Shown one piece after another: positions 51,061 to 58,626 of a stretch of 64,000 bases of DNA. The position numbers and the translations under genes were made by a program. Source of the stretch: Nocardioides marinisabuli (GTDB lineage: Bacteria > Actinomycetota > Actinomycetes > Propionibacteriales > Nocardioidaceae); the NCBI RefSeq assembly GCF_013466785.1, contig NZ_CP059163.1, forward strand, positions 3,782,001 through 3,846,000, read 5' to 3'. Under the pieces are notes generated by a model that was not told the DNA's origin, did no database searches, and saw nothing but the letters and a program-made list of their open reading frames with translations. Numbering within the stretch: the stretch's first letter is position 1; every line of letters starts with the position of its first letter.

Positions 51061-52116
51061 TCAGTGGTACGTCGCCCGGACGGCGTCGGCGGCCGGCAGC
51101 GACTGGCAGGCCAGCCGGATGCCGTCGGCCAGGTCCTCGGCGTCGAGGACGTCGTTGTGCCTCATCGTGACCTCGCCCTCCAGCAGCCTGACCGCGCACG
51201 CCGAGCACTCCCCCTCGCGGCACGAGAACGGGGCGGGCACGCCCTTGGCCTCGAGGTGCTCGAGCATCGTGGTGCCGCGCTGCCAGTCGTCGAAGGAGTG
51301 GGTGGTGCCGTCGAGCTCCACCTCCAGGCTCGCGGGGCCGACCTCGGGGCCGGCCTCGGGGCCGGTGTCGGTCACCTCGACGACCACGGCCTCCCCGAAG
51401 GGGTTGCCCCCGAGCGAGACGAACTTCTCCTGGTGCCGACGGGCCCGCGGGAAGTCGAGGTCGCGCAGCGCGGCCACGGTGGCCTTCATGAAGGGCGCCG
51501 GACCGCACACGAAGGCGTCGCGGTCGACGTGCTCGGCGGCGAAGGCCCGCAGCTGCGCCTGGTCCGGCAGCCCCTGCACCGACTCCAGCCAGTGCACGAC
51601 GTGCAGCCGCTCGGGGTGCTCGGCGGCCAGCCGGCGCAGCTCGGCGGCGAAGATCACCGAGCGCTCGTCGCGGTTGGCGTAGAACAGCACGATGCGTCCG
51701 GTGCCACGGGCCAGCGCGGTGCGCAGGATCGACATCACCGGCGTGACGCCGCTGCCGCCCGCGAAGAGCAGCAGGTCGGCGTCGAGCGAGGCGGGGGTGA
51801 AGATGCCGCTCGGGGCCAGCGACCGGATGGTCGAGCCCGGGCGCAGGTGGTCGCAGATCCAGTTGGAGGCGTAGCCGTCGACGGTGCGCTTGACCGTCAC
51901 GGTCAGCGGGCCGTCGTCGTGGGGGCTCGAGGAGAGCGAGTAGCAGCGGGCCGCGACACCGGTCTGGTCCGAGGGGACGGCCAGGGTCAGGAACTGCCCC
52001 GGGCGGTAGCGGAAGTGCTCCTCGGCGCCCTCGGGGACCCGGAACGAGATGGAGCGGGCGTCGGCGGTCTCCTCTACCACCTCGACGACCTCGAGCTCGA
52101 AGATGTCGGTGTCCAC
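51061..52116 (-). CDS. kshB: 3-ketosteroid 9alpha-hydroxylase reductase KshB-like
   Basis: Flavin/iron-sulfur reductase of 351 residues that passes electrons from NAD(P)H to a Rieske oxygenase. FAD-binding RCYSLSSSP near residue 60, NAD-binding GGSGVTPVMSILRTAL near 119, and a C-terminal plant-type 2Fe-2S domain with Cys299, Cys304, Cys307 and Cys337 are all present. The gene order kshA-unknown-kshB makes KshB the best name. GTG 52116 follows the unknown gene by 4 bp. KshAB opens ring B of steroids with 3-ketosteroid dehydrogenase. Confidence 0.9.
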   Translation of the reverse strand: MDTDIFELEVVEVVEETADARSISFRVPEGAEEHFRYRPGQFLTLAVPSDQTGVAARCYSLSSSPHDDGPLTVTVKRTVDGYASNWICDHLRPGSTIRSLAPSGIFTPASLDADLLLFAGGSGVTPVMSILRTALARGTGRIVLFYANRDERSVIFAAELRRLAAEHPERLHVVHWLESVQGLPDQAQLRAFAAEHVDRDAFVCGPAPFMKATVAALRDLDFPRARRHQEKFVSLGGNPFGEAVVVEVTDTGPEAGPEVGPASLEVELDGTTHSFDDWQRGTTMLEHLEAKGVPAPFSCREGECSACAVRLLEGEVTMRHNDVLDAEDLADGIRLACQSLPAADAVRATYH

Positions 52117-52120
52117 GGCC

Positions 52121-52423
52121 TCAGTATCCGTCCTCGGCCCCGACGGGGACCGCTCCGTCCCGCACAGCGGCCTCGATGCTCGCGACCAGCCGCCCGCAGC
52201 CCTGCTGGAGACCGCGACCGGAGGGGTCGGACGGGCGTCCCGACAGCTCGGGGCACCGCTCGCGGGCCGCGGTGCTCCACTGGATCGAGGTGTGGTGCTC
52301 GCTGTTCTTCTTGACCCCGACCTCGGCCCCGCAGCCCAGGCACGCGACGGTGCTGAGCCGGGCCTGGGTGTAGAGCCGCTGGTCCTCCAGCGTCTCGGCG
52401 CTGGTGGGCACGAACGAGGCCAT
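52121..52423 (-). CDS. Small Cys-containing protein between kshA and kshB, unknown
   Basis: Protein of 100 residues with no membrane segment. It has CLGCGAEVGVKKNSEHHTSI near residue 32, and two further cysteines (RERCPELSG, QQGCGRL), a possible zinc or Fe-S site. ATG 52423 shares one base with the kshA stop (TGATG), so translation is coupled; kshB follows at 4 bp. Its position between the oxygenase and its reductase suggests a part in steroid hydroxylase maturation or electron transfer, but this is only context. Confidence 0.75.
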   Translation of the reverse strand: MASFVPTSAETLEDQRLYTQARLSTVACLGCGAEVGVKKNSEHHTSIQWSTAARERCPELSGRPSDPSGRGLQQGCGRLVASIEAAVRDGAVPVGAEDGY

Positions 52424-53598
52424 CAGGTGCCCGTCATGACGCTCGAGTCCCGGGTGGCCGCGGCCGCGTCGTCGGCCTTGCGCCGCTCGAGGTTCGCGGC
52501 CACCTCCTGCTGCCAGTACTCGTTGGCCTTCGTGGTGTCGACCTCGAACTCGAAGCGCTCGGTCATGTCGGGGCGCACGTCGGCGACGTCGACGTAGAAC
52601 TGCTCGTACCAGCGGCGCAGCTGGTAGACCGGCCCGTCCTCCTCGCAGAGCAGCGGGTTCTGCACCGGCACCTTGTTCTTCCAGATGGCCACGTCCTGGA
52701 GGAAGCCGCTGCCGAACATGTCGGCGTACTTGGCGGCGATGAACTGCGCGGTGGCCTCGTCGAGACCCTCGGGCTTCTTGACGGTGATGCCGTACTGCAG
52801 CGTGAACGAGTCGGGCCCGGTCGGGATGTGGCAGTTGATCAGCACCACCTCGGTGCGGAAGCCCTTGTAGTCCACGTCGAGCCAGTTGATCATGTACGAC
52901 GGCCCGTAGTAGGTGGCCTCCGACCTCAGGAAGAGGTCCTCGTCGCCGTAGCCGCCGCTGACGTCGGGGCGCCCCTTGGACTCCATGTACTGCGTGGCGC
53001 GGGGCCCCTCGAAGACGTTGCGGAAGCTCGTCGGGAAGGACAGGTGCACGTAGTAGAAGTGCGCCATGTCGACCACGTTGTCGATCAGCTCGCGGCAGTT
53101 GGACCCCTCGATCGGCACCACCTCCCACGACCAGCCGGTGTACTCGTCGGTGCCGACGCCGGGCAGCTCGGGCGGCAGCAGGTCGTGGTCGGGCGCGGAG
53201 CCCTCGGGGTCGTGCCAGATCAGCAGCTGGTCGTTGCGCACGACGGTGGCGTAGGTCTGGGTGCGGGCACGCAGCGGCACCCGCCGCGCGTACGGGATCG
53301 ACTTGCAGCGCCCGTCGCCGCCCCAGCGCCAGTCGTGGAACGGGCAGGCGATCTCGTCACCCTTCACGCTGCCCTGCGACAGGTCGCCGCCCATGTGGCG
53401 GCAGTAGGAGTCGAGGACGTTGAGGCCGCCCTGCGAGTCCTGCCAGACGACCAGCTGACCGCCGAAGCCGGCGACGCTGTGCGGCCTGCCGTCGGCGAAG
53501 GTGCTCGCCAGGCCCAGGCAGTGCCAGCCCCGCGCGTAGCGCTCCGGCGCGGTCCCCGCGTCGAGGAGGCGGGGCGTGCTGCTCGTCGTGCCGCTCAT
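52423..53598 (-). CDS. kshA: 3-ketosteroid 9alpha-hydroxylase oxygenase KshA
   Basis: Rieske non-haem iron oxygenase of 391 residues. The Rieske site is Cys66-His68 and Cys85-His88 (SYCRHMGG, CPFHDW), and the mononuclear iron site includes Asn174, Asp177, His180, His185 (NVVDMAHFYYVH). The segment DMAHFYYVHLSFPT and the remainder fit KshA, which hydroxylates C9 of androsta-diene-dione-type intermediates, including CoA thioesters. ATG 53598 has GGGAG 7 nt upstream. First gene of kshA-unknown-kshB; its promoter region is shared with fadE26 and has a KstR-like box. Confidence 0.93.
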   Translation of the reverse strand: MSGTTSSTPRLLDAGTAPERYARGWHCLGLASTFADGRPHSVAGFGGQLVVWQDSQGGLNVLDSYCRHMGGDLSQGSVKGDEIACPFHDWRWGGDGRCKSIPYARRVPLRARTQTYATVVRNDQLLIWHDPEGSAPDHDLLPPELPGVGTDEYTGWSWEVVPIEGSNCRELIDNVVDMAHFYYVHLSFPTSFRNVFEGPRATQYMESKGRPDVSGGYGDEDLFLRSEATYYGPSYMINWLDVDYKGFRTEVVLINCHIPTGPDSFTLQYGITVKKPEGLDEATAQFIAAKYADMFGSGFLQDVAIWKNKVPVQNPLLCEEDGPVYQLRRWYEQFYVDVADVRPDMTERFEFEVDTTKANEYWQQEVAANLERRKADDAAAATRDSSVMTGT

Positions 53599-53632
53599 GG
53601 TGGATCTCCCAGTCGTGCCGGTGGACCAAAAC

Positions 53633-53646
53633 GAGAACAGGTTATA
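53633..53646. promoter_or_regulatory. KstR-like operator between kshA and fadE26
   Basis: GAGAACAGGTTATA fits the mycobacterial KstR motif TnnAACnnGTTnnA except for the first base. It overlaps TATAGT (53643-53648), a good -10 for fadE26, and a TATAAC on the other strand for kshA, so one bound repressor could control both directions. Confidence 0.55.
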
Positions 53647-53648
53647 GT
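53643..53648 (+). promoter_or_regulatory. -10 box for fadE26
   Basis: TATAGT, overlapping the KstR-like box; transcription would give a leader of about 80 nt before ATG 53733. The -35 is not clear. Confidence 0.4.
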
Positions 53649-53655
53649 TTTCTGA

Positions 53656-53675
53656 CGTGTGGCGCCAGCCACACG
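53656..53675. repeat. Inverted repeat, 8-bp arms, in fadE26 leader
   Basis: CGTGTGGC-GCCA-GCCACACG, perfect arms with a 4-bp spacer, just downstream of the fadE26 -10. It might be a second operator or an RNA hairpin. Confidence 0.55.
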
Positions 53676-53732
53676 CGCCGAGCGCGGCCCCGTACGACCG
53701 CCTCGATCCCCCGAGCAGACCCGGAGTCCACC

Positions 53733-54920
53733 ATGCACCTGGCCCTCGAGCCCGAGCAGCTCGCCCTCCGGGAGGAGCTGCGCGAGTACTTCCACGCCCT
53801 GGTCACCCCCGAGGTGCGCGCCGGCCTGTCGGCGGCCACCGGGGAGTTCGGCGAGGCCGGTGTCTACAAGGACGTCATCCGCCGGCTCGGCAGCGACGGC
53901 TGGCTGGGCATCGGCTGGCCCACCGAGTACGGCGGGCAGGCCCGCTCGATGCTCGACCAGCTCATCTTCACCGACGTCGCGGCCGACTACGGCGTGCCCA
54001 TCCCCTACCTGACGCTCAACACGGTCGGGCCCACGATCATGCGCTACGGCACCGAGGAGCAGAAGGAGTACTTCCTGCCCCGCATCCTGGCCGGTGAGCT
54101 GCACTTCTCCATCGGCTACTCCGAGCCCGGCTCGGGCACCGACCTCGCCTCGCTGCGCACCCGCGCGGTGCGGGAGGGCGACGAGTTCGTGATCAACGGC
54201 CAGAAGATGTGGACCTCGCTGGTCCAGTACGCCGACTGGCTGTGGCTGGCCTGCCGCACCGACCCCGACCTCCCGCGGCACAAGGGCCTGTCGATGATCC
54301 TGGTGCCGGCCGACTCCCCCGGCTTCTCCTACACCCCGGTGCACACGGTCGCCGGGGTCGGCACCAGCGCCACCTACTACGAGGACGTGCGGGTGCCGGT
54401 CGGCAACCTGGTGGGCGAGCTCAACGGCGGCTGGTCGCTGATGACCAACCAGCTCAACCACGAGCGGGTTGCACTGACGTCGTCGGCCCCGCTGACCCAG
54501 TCGTTGGCGCAGGTGCGCCGATGGGCGCAGGAGACCAAGAACCCCGACGGCCAGCGGGTGATCGACACCGAGTGGGTGCAGGTCGCGCTCGGTCGCGCGC
54601 ACGCCCGCATCGAGATGCTGACCCTGCTGAACTGGAAGCTGGCCTCCGACGCCGACCGGGGCGTCGACCTCTCGCCCGCCGAGGCCTCGGCCACCAAGAT
54701 CTACGGCTCCGAGCTGGCCACCGAGGTCTACCGCTCCCTGATGGAGGTGGTCGGGCCGCAGGCCGGCCTCGCCGCCGGCTCCGAGGGCGCGGTGCTCGCC
54801 GGGCGGCTCGAGCGCTACCACCGCTCCGCCCTGGTGATGACCTTCGGCGGCGGCACCAACGAGATCCAACGAGACATCATCGGCTACGTGGGCCTGGGCC
54901 TGCCGGCAGCGAAGAGGTGA
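53733..54920 (+). CDS. fadE26: Acyl-CoA dehydrogenase, FadE26 (ChsE4)-like
   Basis: Acyl-CoA dehydrogenase of 395 residues. FAD-binding segments IGYSEPGSGTDLASLRT near residue 127 and QKMWTSLVQYADW are present; the C-terminus has the family end GGGTNEIQRDIIGYVGLGLP. It forms a tight pair with the smaller acyl-CoA dehydrogenase 5 bp downstream, the arrangement of alpha2beta2 ChsE-type enzymes that oxidise steroid side-chain CoA thioesters. A fadD17-like gene further downstream makes FadE26/FadE27 the best match among the steroid pairs; FadE28/29 cannot be excluded by eye. Confidence 0.82.
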   Translation: MHLALEPEQLALREELREYFHALVTPEVRAGLSAATGEFGEAGVYKDVIRRLGSDGWLGIGWPTEYGGQARSMLDQLIFTDVAADYGVPIPYLTLNTVGPTIMRYGTEEQKEYFLPRILAGELHFSIGYSEPGSGTDLASLRTRAVREGDEFVINGQKMWTSLVQYADWLWLACRTDPDLPRHKGLSMILVPADSPGFSYTPVHTVAGVGTSATYYEDVRVPVGNLVGELNGGWSLMTNQLNHERVALTSSAPLTQSLAQVRRWAQETKNPDGQRVIDTEWVQVALGRAHARIEMLTLLNWKLASDADRGVDLSPAEASATKIYGSELATEVYRSLMEVVGPQAGLAAGSEGAVLAGRLERYHRSALVMTFGGGTNEIQRDIIGYVGLGLPAAKR

Positions 54921-54925
54921 CCAGG

Positions 54926-56029
54926 ATGGACTTCACGTTCTCCCCCGAGCAGGACGAGGCGGCCGAGCTCGCCGCACGCATCCTGGCCGACCGGACCGGC
55001 ACCGAGCGGCTGCGCGCCGTCGAGGCCGCGGGCGACCGCTTCGACCGCGAGCTGTGGGCCGAGCTCGGCTCCGCGGGCCTGCTGTCGCTGGCGGTCCCCG
55101 AGGCCCACGGCGGCGCGGGGCTCGGCCTCGTCGAGCTGTGCCGGGTGCTGGTCGAGGTGGGCCGTCGCGTCGCGCCGGTGCCGCTGGCCGTGCACGGCGC
55201 CGCGGCCCTGCTGCTGGCCGAGCACGCCGGCGCCGACCAGCAGGCCCGCTGGCTCCCCGCGGCGGGTGGGGGCACCGTCGTGCTCACTGCCGCGGTCGCC
55301 GAGGAGCGCAGCCACCTGCCGTCCCGCCCGGTCGTCGCCGCCGAGCCGCACGCCGACGGGTGGGTGCTCAGCGGCACCAAGGTGCTGGTGCGCGCCGGCG
55401 CCGCCGCCGCGGCGTACCTGGTCAGCGCGAGCACGCCGGAGGGCGTGGGCGTGTTCCTCGTGGAGGCGGGGGCGCCGGGACTGGGGATGGCGACCGGGCG
55501 CACCAGCGACGGCGACACCGTGGCGCGTCTCGACCTCGGACGCACGCCCGCCGAGCCGGTCGGGGCCCCCGGCGACGCCACGGCTGCCCGGCTCGGCCAC
55601 CTGCTGACCGTCTGCACCGCCGCCGAGCTCCTCGGGGTGACCCAGGAGGCGCTGCAGCTCACCGCCGGCTACGCGCGCACCCGTGAGCAGTTCGGGCGTC
55701 CGATCGGCACCTTCCAGGCCGTCTCGCAGCGCCTGGCCGACGGCTACATCGACGTGCTGGGCCAGCGGCTGGTGCTCTGGTCGGCGGTGTGGCGGCTGGC
55801 CGAGGGCCTGCCCGCCGACACCGAGGTCGCCGTGGCCAAGCTCTGGGCGGCCGACGCCGCGCACCGCCTGGCGCACACCACCGTGCACGTCCACGGTGGT
55901 GTCGGCATCGACCTCGACGGCGAGGCGCACCGCTACTTCACGACCGCCAAGCGGTTCGAGTTCGCCTTCGGCAGCGCCACCGAGCAGGCGCTCGAGATCG
56001 GGCGCCGCCTGGCCGCCGAGCCCGCTTGA
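54926..56029 (+). CDS. fadE27: Acyl-CoA dehydrogenase, FadE27 (ChsE5)-like
   Basis: Smaller acyl-CoA dehydrogenase-like subunit of 367 residues. It keeps the fold (start FTFSPEQDEAAELAARIL; TAGYARTREQFGRPIGTFQAV near residue 245; HVHGGVGIDLDGEAHRYF near 315), but the middle domain is reduced and the FAD-contact loops are degenerate, as in the partner subunits of heterotetrameric ChsE enzymes. ATG 54926 is 5 bp after fadE26, with AGAGG upstream. Convergent with the subtilase gene 16 bp away, where the CHAT module begins. Confidence 0.8.
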   Translation: MDFTFSPEQDEAAELAARILADRTGTERLRAVEAAGDRFDRELWAELGSAGLLSLAVPEAHGGAGLGLVELCRVLVEVGRRVAPVPLAVHGAAALLLAEHAGADQQARWLPAAGGGTVVLTAAVAEERSHLPSRPVVAAEPHADGWVLSGTKVLVRAGAAAAAYLVSASTPEGVGVFLVEAGAPGLGMATGRTSDGDTVARLDLGRTPAEPVGAPGDATAARLGHLLTVCTAAELLGVTQEALQLTAGYARTREQFGRPIGTFQAVSQRLADGYIDVLGQRLVLWSAVWRLAEGLPADTEVAVAKLWAADAAHRLAHTTVHVHGGVGIDLDGEAHRYFTTAKRFEFAFGSATEQALEIGRRLAAEPA

Positions 56030-56045
56030 GGGCCGGCACCCGGGC

Positions 56046-57320
56046 TCAGCGGGAGGCGAGGTAGCGCAGGCTCGAGAGCAGGTCGACCGTGCCGTGCTTG
56101 ATCCGCTTGCGCTCGTCCTCGTCGAACTCGCGCGCGGTCTCCTGCACGGCCTTCTCCCCGTCCTTGCGGTCGGCGCCCGCAGCGCGCAGCAGCGCCACCT
56201 GACCGCTGACCTGGGGCGCAGCCATCGAGGTGCCCGCCCACCGGGCGAAGCCGCGCGAGGGCACCGGCCCGCGGACCCGGCTGCCGGGCGCCGCCACGTC
56301 GACCCAGTCGCCCCAGTTGGCGAACTTCGAGACCGAGTCCTTGCCGACCGAGACCGACGTCACGCTCAGCACCTTGTCCAGCTCCGCGGGATAGGCCTTG
56401 CGGTCCTGGGCCGAGTTGCCGGCTGCCGCCACGACCTCGACACCGTGCGCGTGCGCGTGCTCGATGGCCTCGTCGACCAGGTCGGACTCGACCCGGCCGG
56501 AGGTGCCGAGGCTGAGGTTGACGACGTCGACGCCGAGCTCGGTGGCGTCCCAGATCGCCTGCGCGACCAGGTAGATGCTGCCGGCGCCGTCGCTGTCGAG
56601 GACCCGCATCGGGACGATCGTGACGTCGGGGGCGACGAGCAGCACCATGCCGGCGACGAAGGTGCCGTGGCCGTAGGCCTCGTCCACGACACCGTTCTGG
56701 TTGCCGTCGAGGCCACGCGCACGGTCGACCGGACGGCTGTCGTCGTCGACGTAGTCGTAGCCGTCCCGCAGGTGCCCGCGCAGGACGGGGTGGCTCCGGG
56801 CGACGCCCGTGTCGAGCACCGCGACCCGCACCCCCTGGCCCGTGCTGATCCGGTGGACCCGCTTGAGCTTGAACTGCTTGGCCAGCGGCTGGCGCAGGAA
56901 CGCCTTGCTTTTCTTGCCGATCTTCCTCGGCGTCCCCTGCGGCCAGCTGTGGTAGTGGCCGTCGGCCAGGACGGTGCGGACGTCGGGCTCGGCGAAGACG
57001 ACCCCGTCGTGCTTCTCGATGTCCTTGGCCAGCTCCGCGGCGTCCTTCTCGTCGTCGTCGCCGTCCCACGCCTCGGGGTCGGTGGGGCGGTAGAGGTAGA
57101 CCTGGCGCGACGCCAGCACGTCGTCGTGCAGGACGACGGGGAAGTCGCGCTCCACGTCCTGGGCGGTGTAGCCGCTGGCCGGGTCGAGCTTCACCACGAT
57201 GTCGGTGCCGCGCCCGTCGCGCTCGTCGTCGCGCCGGTCCCCCGACGAGGGGGAAGGCACGGCCAGCAGGGCCCCCGCCAGGACGGCGGCGGCGACGGCT
57301 CTCAGGGACGTGGTCTTCAT
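56046..57320 (-). CDS. Secreted S8 (subtilisin-like) serine peptidase
   Basis: Subtilase of 424 residues. A Sec signal peptide (TSLRAVAAAVLAGALLAVPS) covers residues 3-22, and about residues 28-150 form a charged pro-region. The catalytic triad is Asp170 (AVLDTGV), His218 (GHGTFVAG) and Ser365 (GTSMAAP), with oxyanion Asn302 (AGNSA). There is no C-terminal membrane anchor, unlike ESX mycosins. ATG 57320 shares a base with the preceding stop (TGATG). Last gene of a likely sigma factor-unknown-subtilase operon below the CHAT gene. Substrate unknown; it cannot meet the cytoplasmic CHAT protein unless one is exported. Confidence 0.9.
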   Translation of the reverse strand: MKTTSLRAVAAAVLAGALLAVPSPSSGDRRDDERDGRGTDIVVKLDPASGYTAQDVERDFPVVLHDDVLASRQVYLYRPTDPEAWDGDDDEKDAAELAKDIEKHDGVVFAEPDVRTVLADGHYHSWPQGTPRKIGKKSKAFLRQPLAKQFKLKRVHRISTGQGVRVAVLDTGVARSHPVLRGHLRDGYDYVDDDSRPVDRARGLDGNQNGVVDEAYGHGTFVAGMVLLVAPDVTIVPMRVLDSDGAGSIYLVAQAIWDATELGVDVVNLSLGTSGRVESDLVDEAIEHAHAHGVEVVAAAGNSAQDRKAYPAELDKVLSVTSVSVGKDSVSKFANWGDWVDVAAPGSRVRGPVPSRGFARWAGTSMAAPQVSGQVALLRAAGADRKDGEKAVQETAREFDEDERKRIKHGTVDLLSSLRYLASR

Positions 57321-57961
57321 CAGGACTCCTCGGTCTGCAGGTCGAGCTCGGCGATGATCGTCATCTCCCCGTTGCTCACCCTCAGCTCCGTGGCGCCTCG
57401 CGGCGCCAGCACGCTGAAGCGGCCGACGGCGTCGGCGTCGACCGACAGCGTCGCCCGGTCGGGGCAGAGGACCTCCGCTGTGAAGATCGGGGAACCGGTG
57501 TCGTGGCTGAGGAGGACCTGGCCGCGCAGGTCGACCTGGTCGGCGTCCTCGTCGACCCGGGCCTCGACCATCAGGTCGGCCAGCTCGCAGCGGTAGACGA
57601 GGTGGCGCGCCGGCCCCGGCATGGTCGCCGCAGCGCCTCGGGTGGCCAGGCCCAGCTGGTGGCGGTGGCTGTCGAAGACGAGCGAGGCGACCACCTCGAG
57701 GAGCTGGGAGACCCGCGAGGACGGCGCGCGGTGCCACTGCTGGAAGGACTGGCGCAGTCGTTGGCGCAGCACCGGGGGCGGTTCGACCAGGGGCATCACC
57801 TGACCGGCCGCGAGCACCTCTCGGACGAAGTCCGCCTCGGCGCGGAAGTCGGGGTCGGACCCCGCCAGCCGGGCCGCGTGCTCCGCGTCCTGGGCCGACA
57901 GGCGCCCCTCCACCCAGTCGGCGGCCAGCGCGCGCGGGGGGCGGGGCTCCGAGGCGTTCAC
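57320..57961 (-). CDS. Unknown protein coupled to sigma factor (possible anti-sigma-like)
   Basis: Protein of 213 residues with no signal peptide and no membrane helix. Residues 5-45 (LAADWVEGRLSAQDAEHAARL and the following acidic helix) look like the acidic helical start of anti-sigma or sigma-associated proteins, but the zinc motif HxxxCxxC is absent. Residues 105-213 look like a beta-sandwich (VDLRGQVLLSHDTGSPIFTA, GRFSVLAPRGATELRVSNGE). GTG 57961 overlaps the sigma factor stop (GTGA) and it is followed directly by the subtilase gene. I do not recognise the family; a regulator of the sigma factor or a carrier of the subtilase are both possible. Confidence 0.7.
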   Translation of the reverse strand: MNASEPRPPRALAADWVEGRLSAQDAEHAARLAGSDPDFRAEADFVREVLAAGQVMPLVEPPPVLRQRLRQSFQQWHRAPSSRVSQLLEVVASLVFDSHRHQLGLATRGAAATMPGPARHLVYRCELADLMVEARVDEDADQVDLRGQVLLSHDTGSPIFTAEVLCPDRATLSVDADAVGRFSVLAPRGATELRVSNGEMTIIAELDLQTEES

Positions 57962-58551
57962 GACGCCTCCGCCACGAGCTGGCGCAGCCGGGAGAGACAC
58001 CGTCCGCGCAGCGGGCCGATGCCACCGATGGAGCGCCCCATCTCGCGGGCGACCTGGGCGTAGGTGGGCCGACGCACGTCGAGGTAGAGCGCCGTGAGGA
58101 GCTCTCGGCACGGGCTCCCGAGCTGGTCGAGCGCCGTGTGCAGCACGCTGAGCTGCTCCCAGTCGAGCAGCCCTCCGCCGTCGACGAGCCCGTCGGGGTC
58201 GAGCGACTGCGGCTGGGCCGCGGGACGCTCGCGGTTGCGCCGCTCCCTGACCCGCCAGGCCTGGCGTCGGGTCACGGTGACCAGCCACCCCACCAGGCGC
58301 TCGTCGTCCTTGACCGAGTCCTGTGACTCGAGCAGGGCCAGGAAGGTCGACTGGGCGACGTCGACGGCGTCCTCGGGGTCCAGGCCGCTACGCAGGGCCA
58401 CGCTGTACACCAGCCGCTGGTGCCGGTCGATGAGGACGTCCCACGACTCGGTGTGGCCGGCGCGGATGCGGCGCAGCAGGTCGGCGTCGGACAGCGGCGC
58501 ACGACCGTCGGCGTACGACGGCCCGGTGGGCGACGACGAGTGCTGTGGCAT
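57958..58551 (-). CDS. ECF-type RNA polymerase sigma factor
   Basis: Sigma-70 family protein of 197 residues with regions 2 and 4 only. Region 2: SWDVLIDRHQRLVYSVAL, EDAVDVAQSTFLALLESQD, GWLVTVTRRQAWRVRERRN. Region 4: ALDQLGSPCRELLTALYLD, RPTYAQVAREMGRSIGGIGP, RGRCLSRLRQLV. No extra N-terminal domain. ATG 58551; a ribosome site is not evident. It lies 75 bp below the CHAT gene and overlaps the next gene, so it probably belongs to the CHAT module. Its target promoter is not known. Confidence 0.88.
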   Translation of the reverse strand: MPQHSSSPTGPSYADGRAPLSDADLLRRIRAGHTESWDVLIDRHQRLVYSVALRSGLDPEDAVDVAQSTFLALLESQDSVKDDERLVGWLVTVTRRQAWRVRERRNRERPAAQPQSLDPDGLVDGGGLLDWEQLSVLHTALDQLGSPCRELLTALYLDVRRPTYAQVAREMGRSIGGIGPLRGRCLSRLRQLVAEAS

Positions 58552-58626
58552 CGGCAGGCTGGTTCCATGTGTCGGCGGTCACGACACCCAGTCAACGAGC
58601 CTCACCCGCGCGAGGTCACCGGTGGA

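Noticed and set aside
56046..57320. Type VII secretion mycosin
   Set aside because: It lacks the C-terminal membrane helix of mycosins and no ESX genes are in the window.
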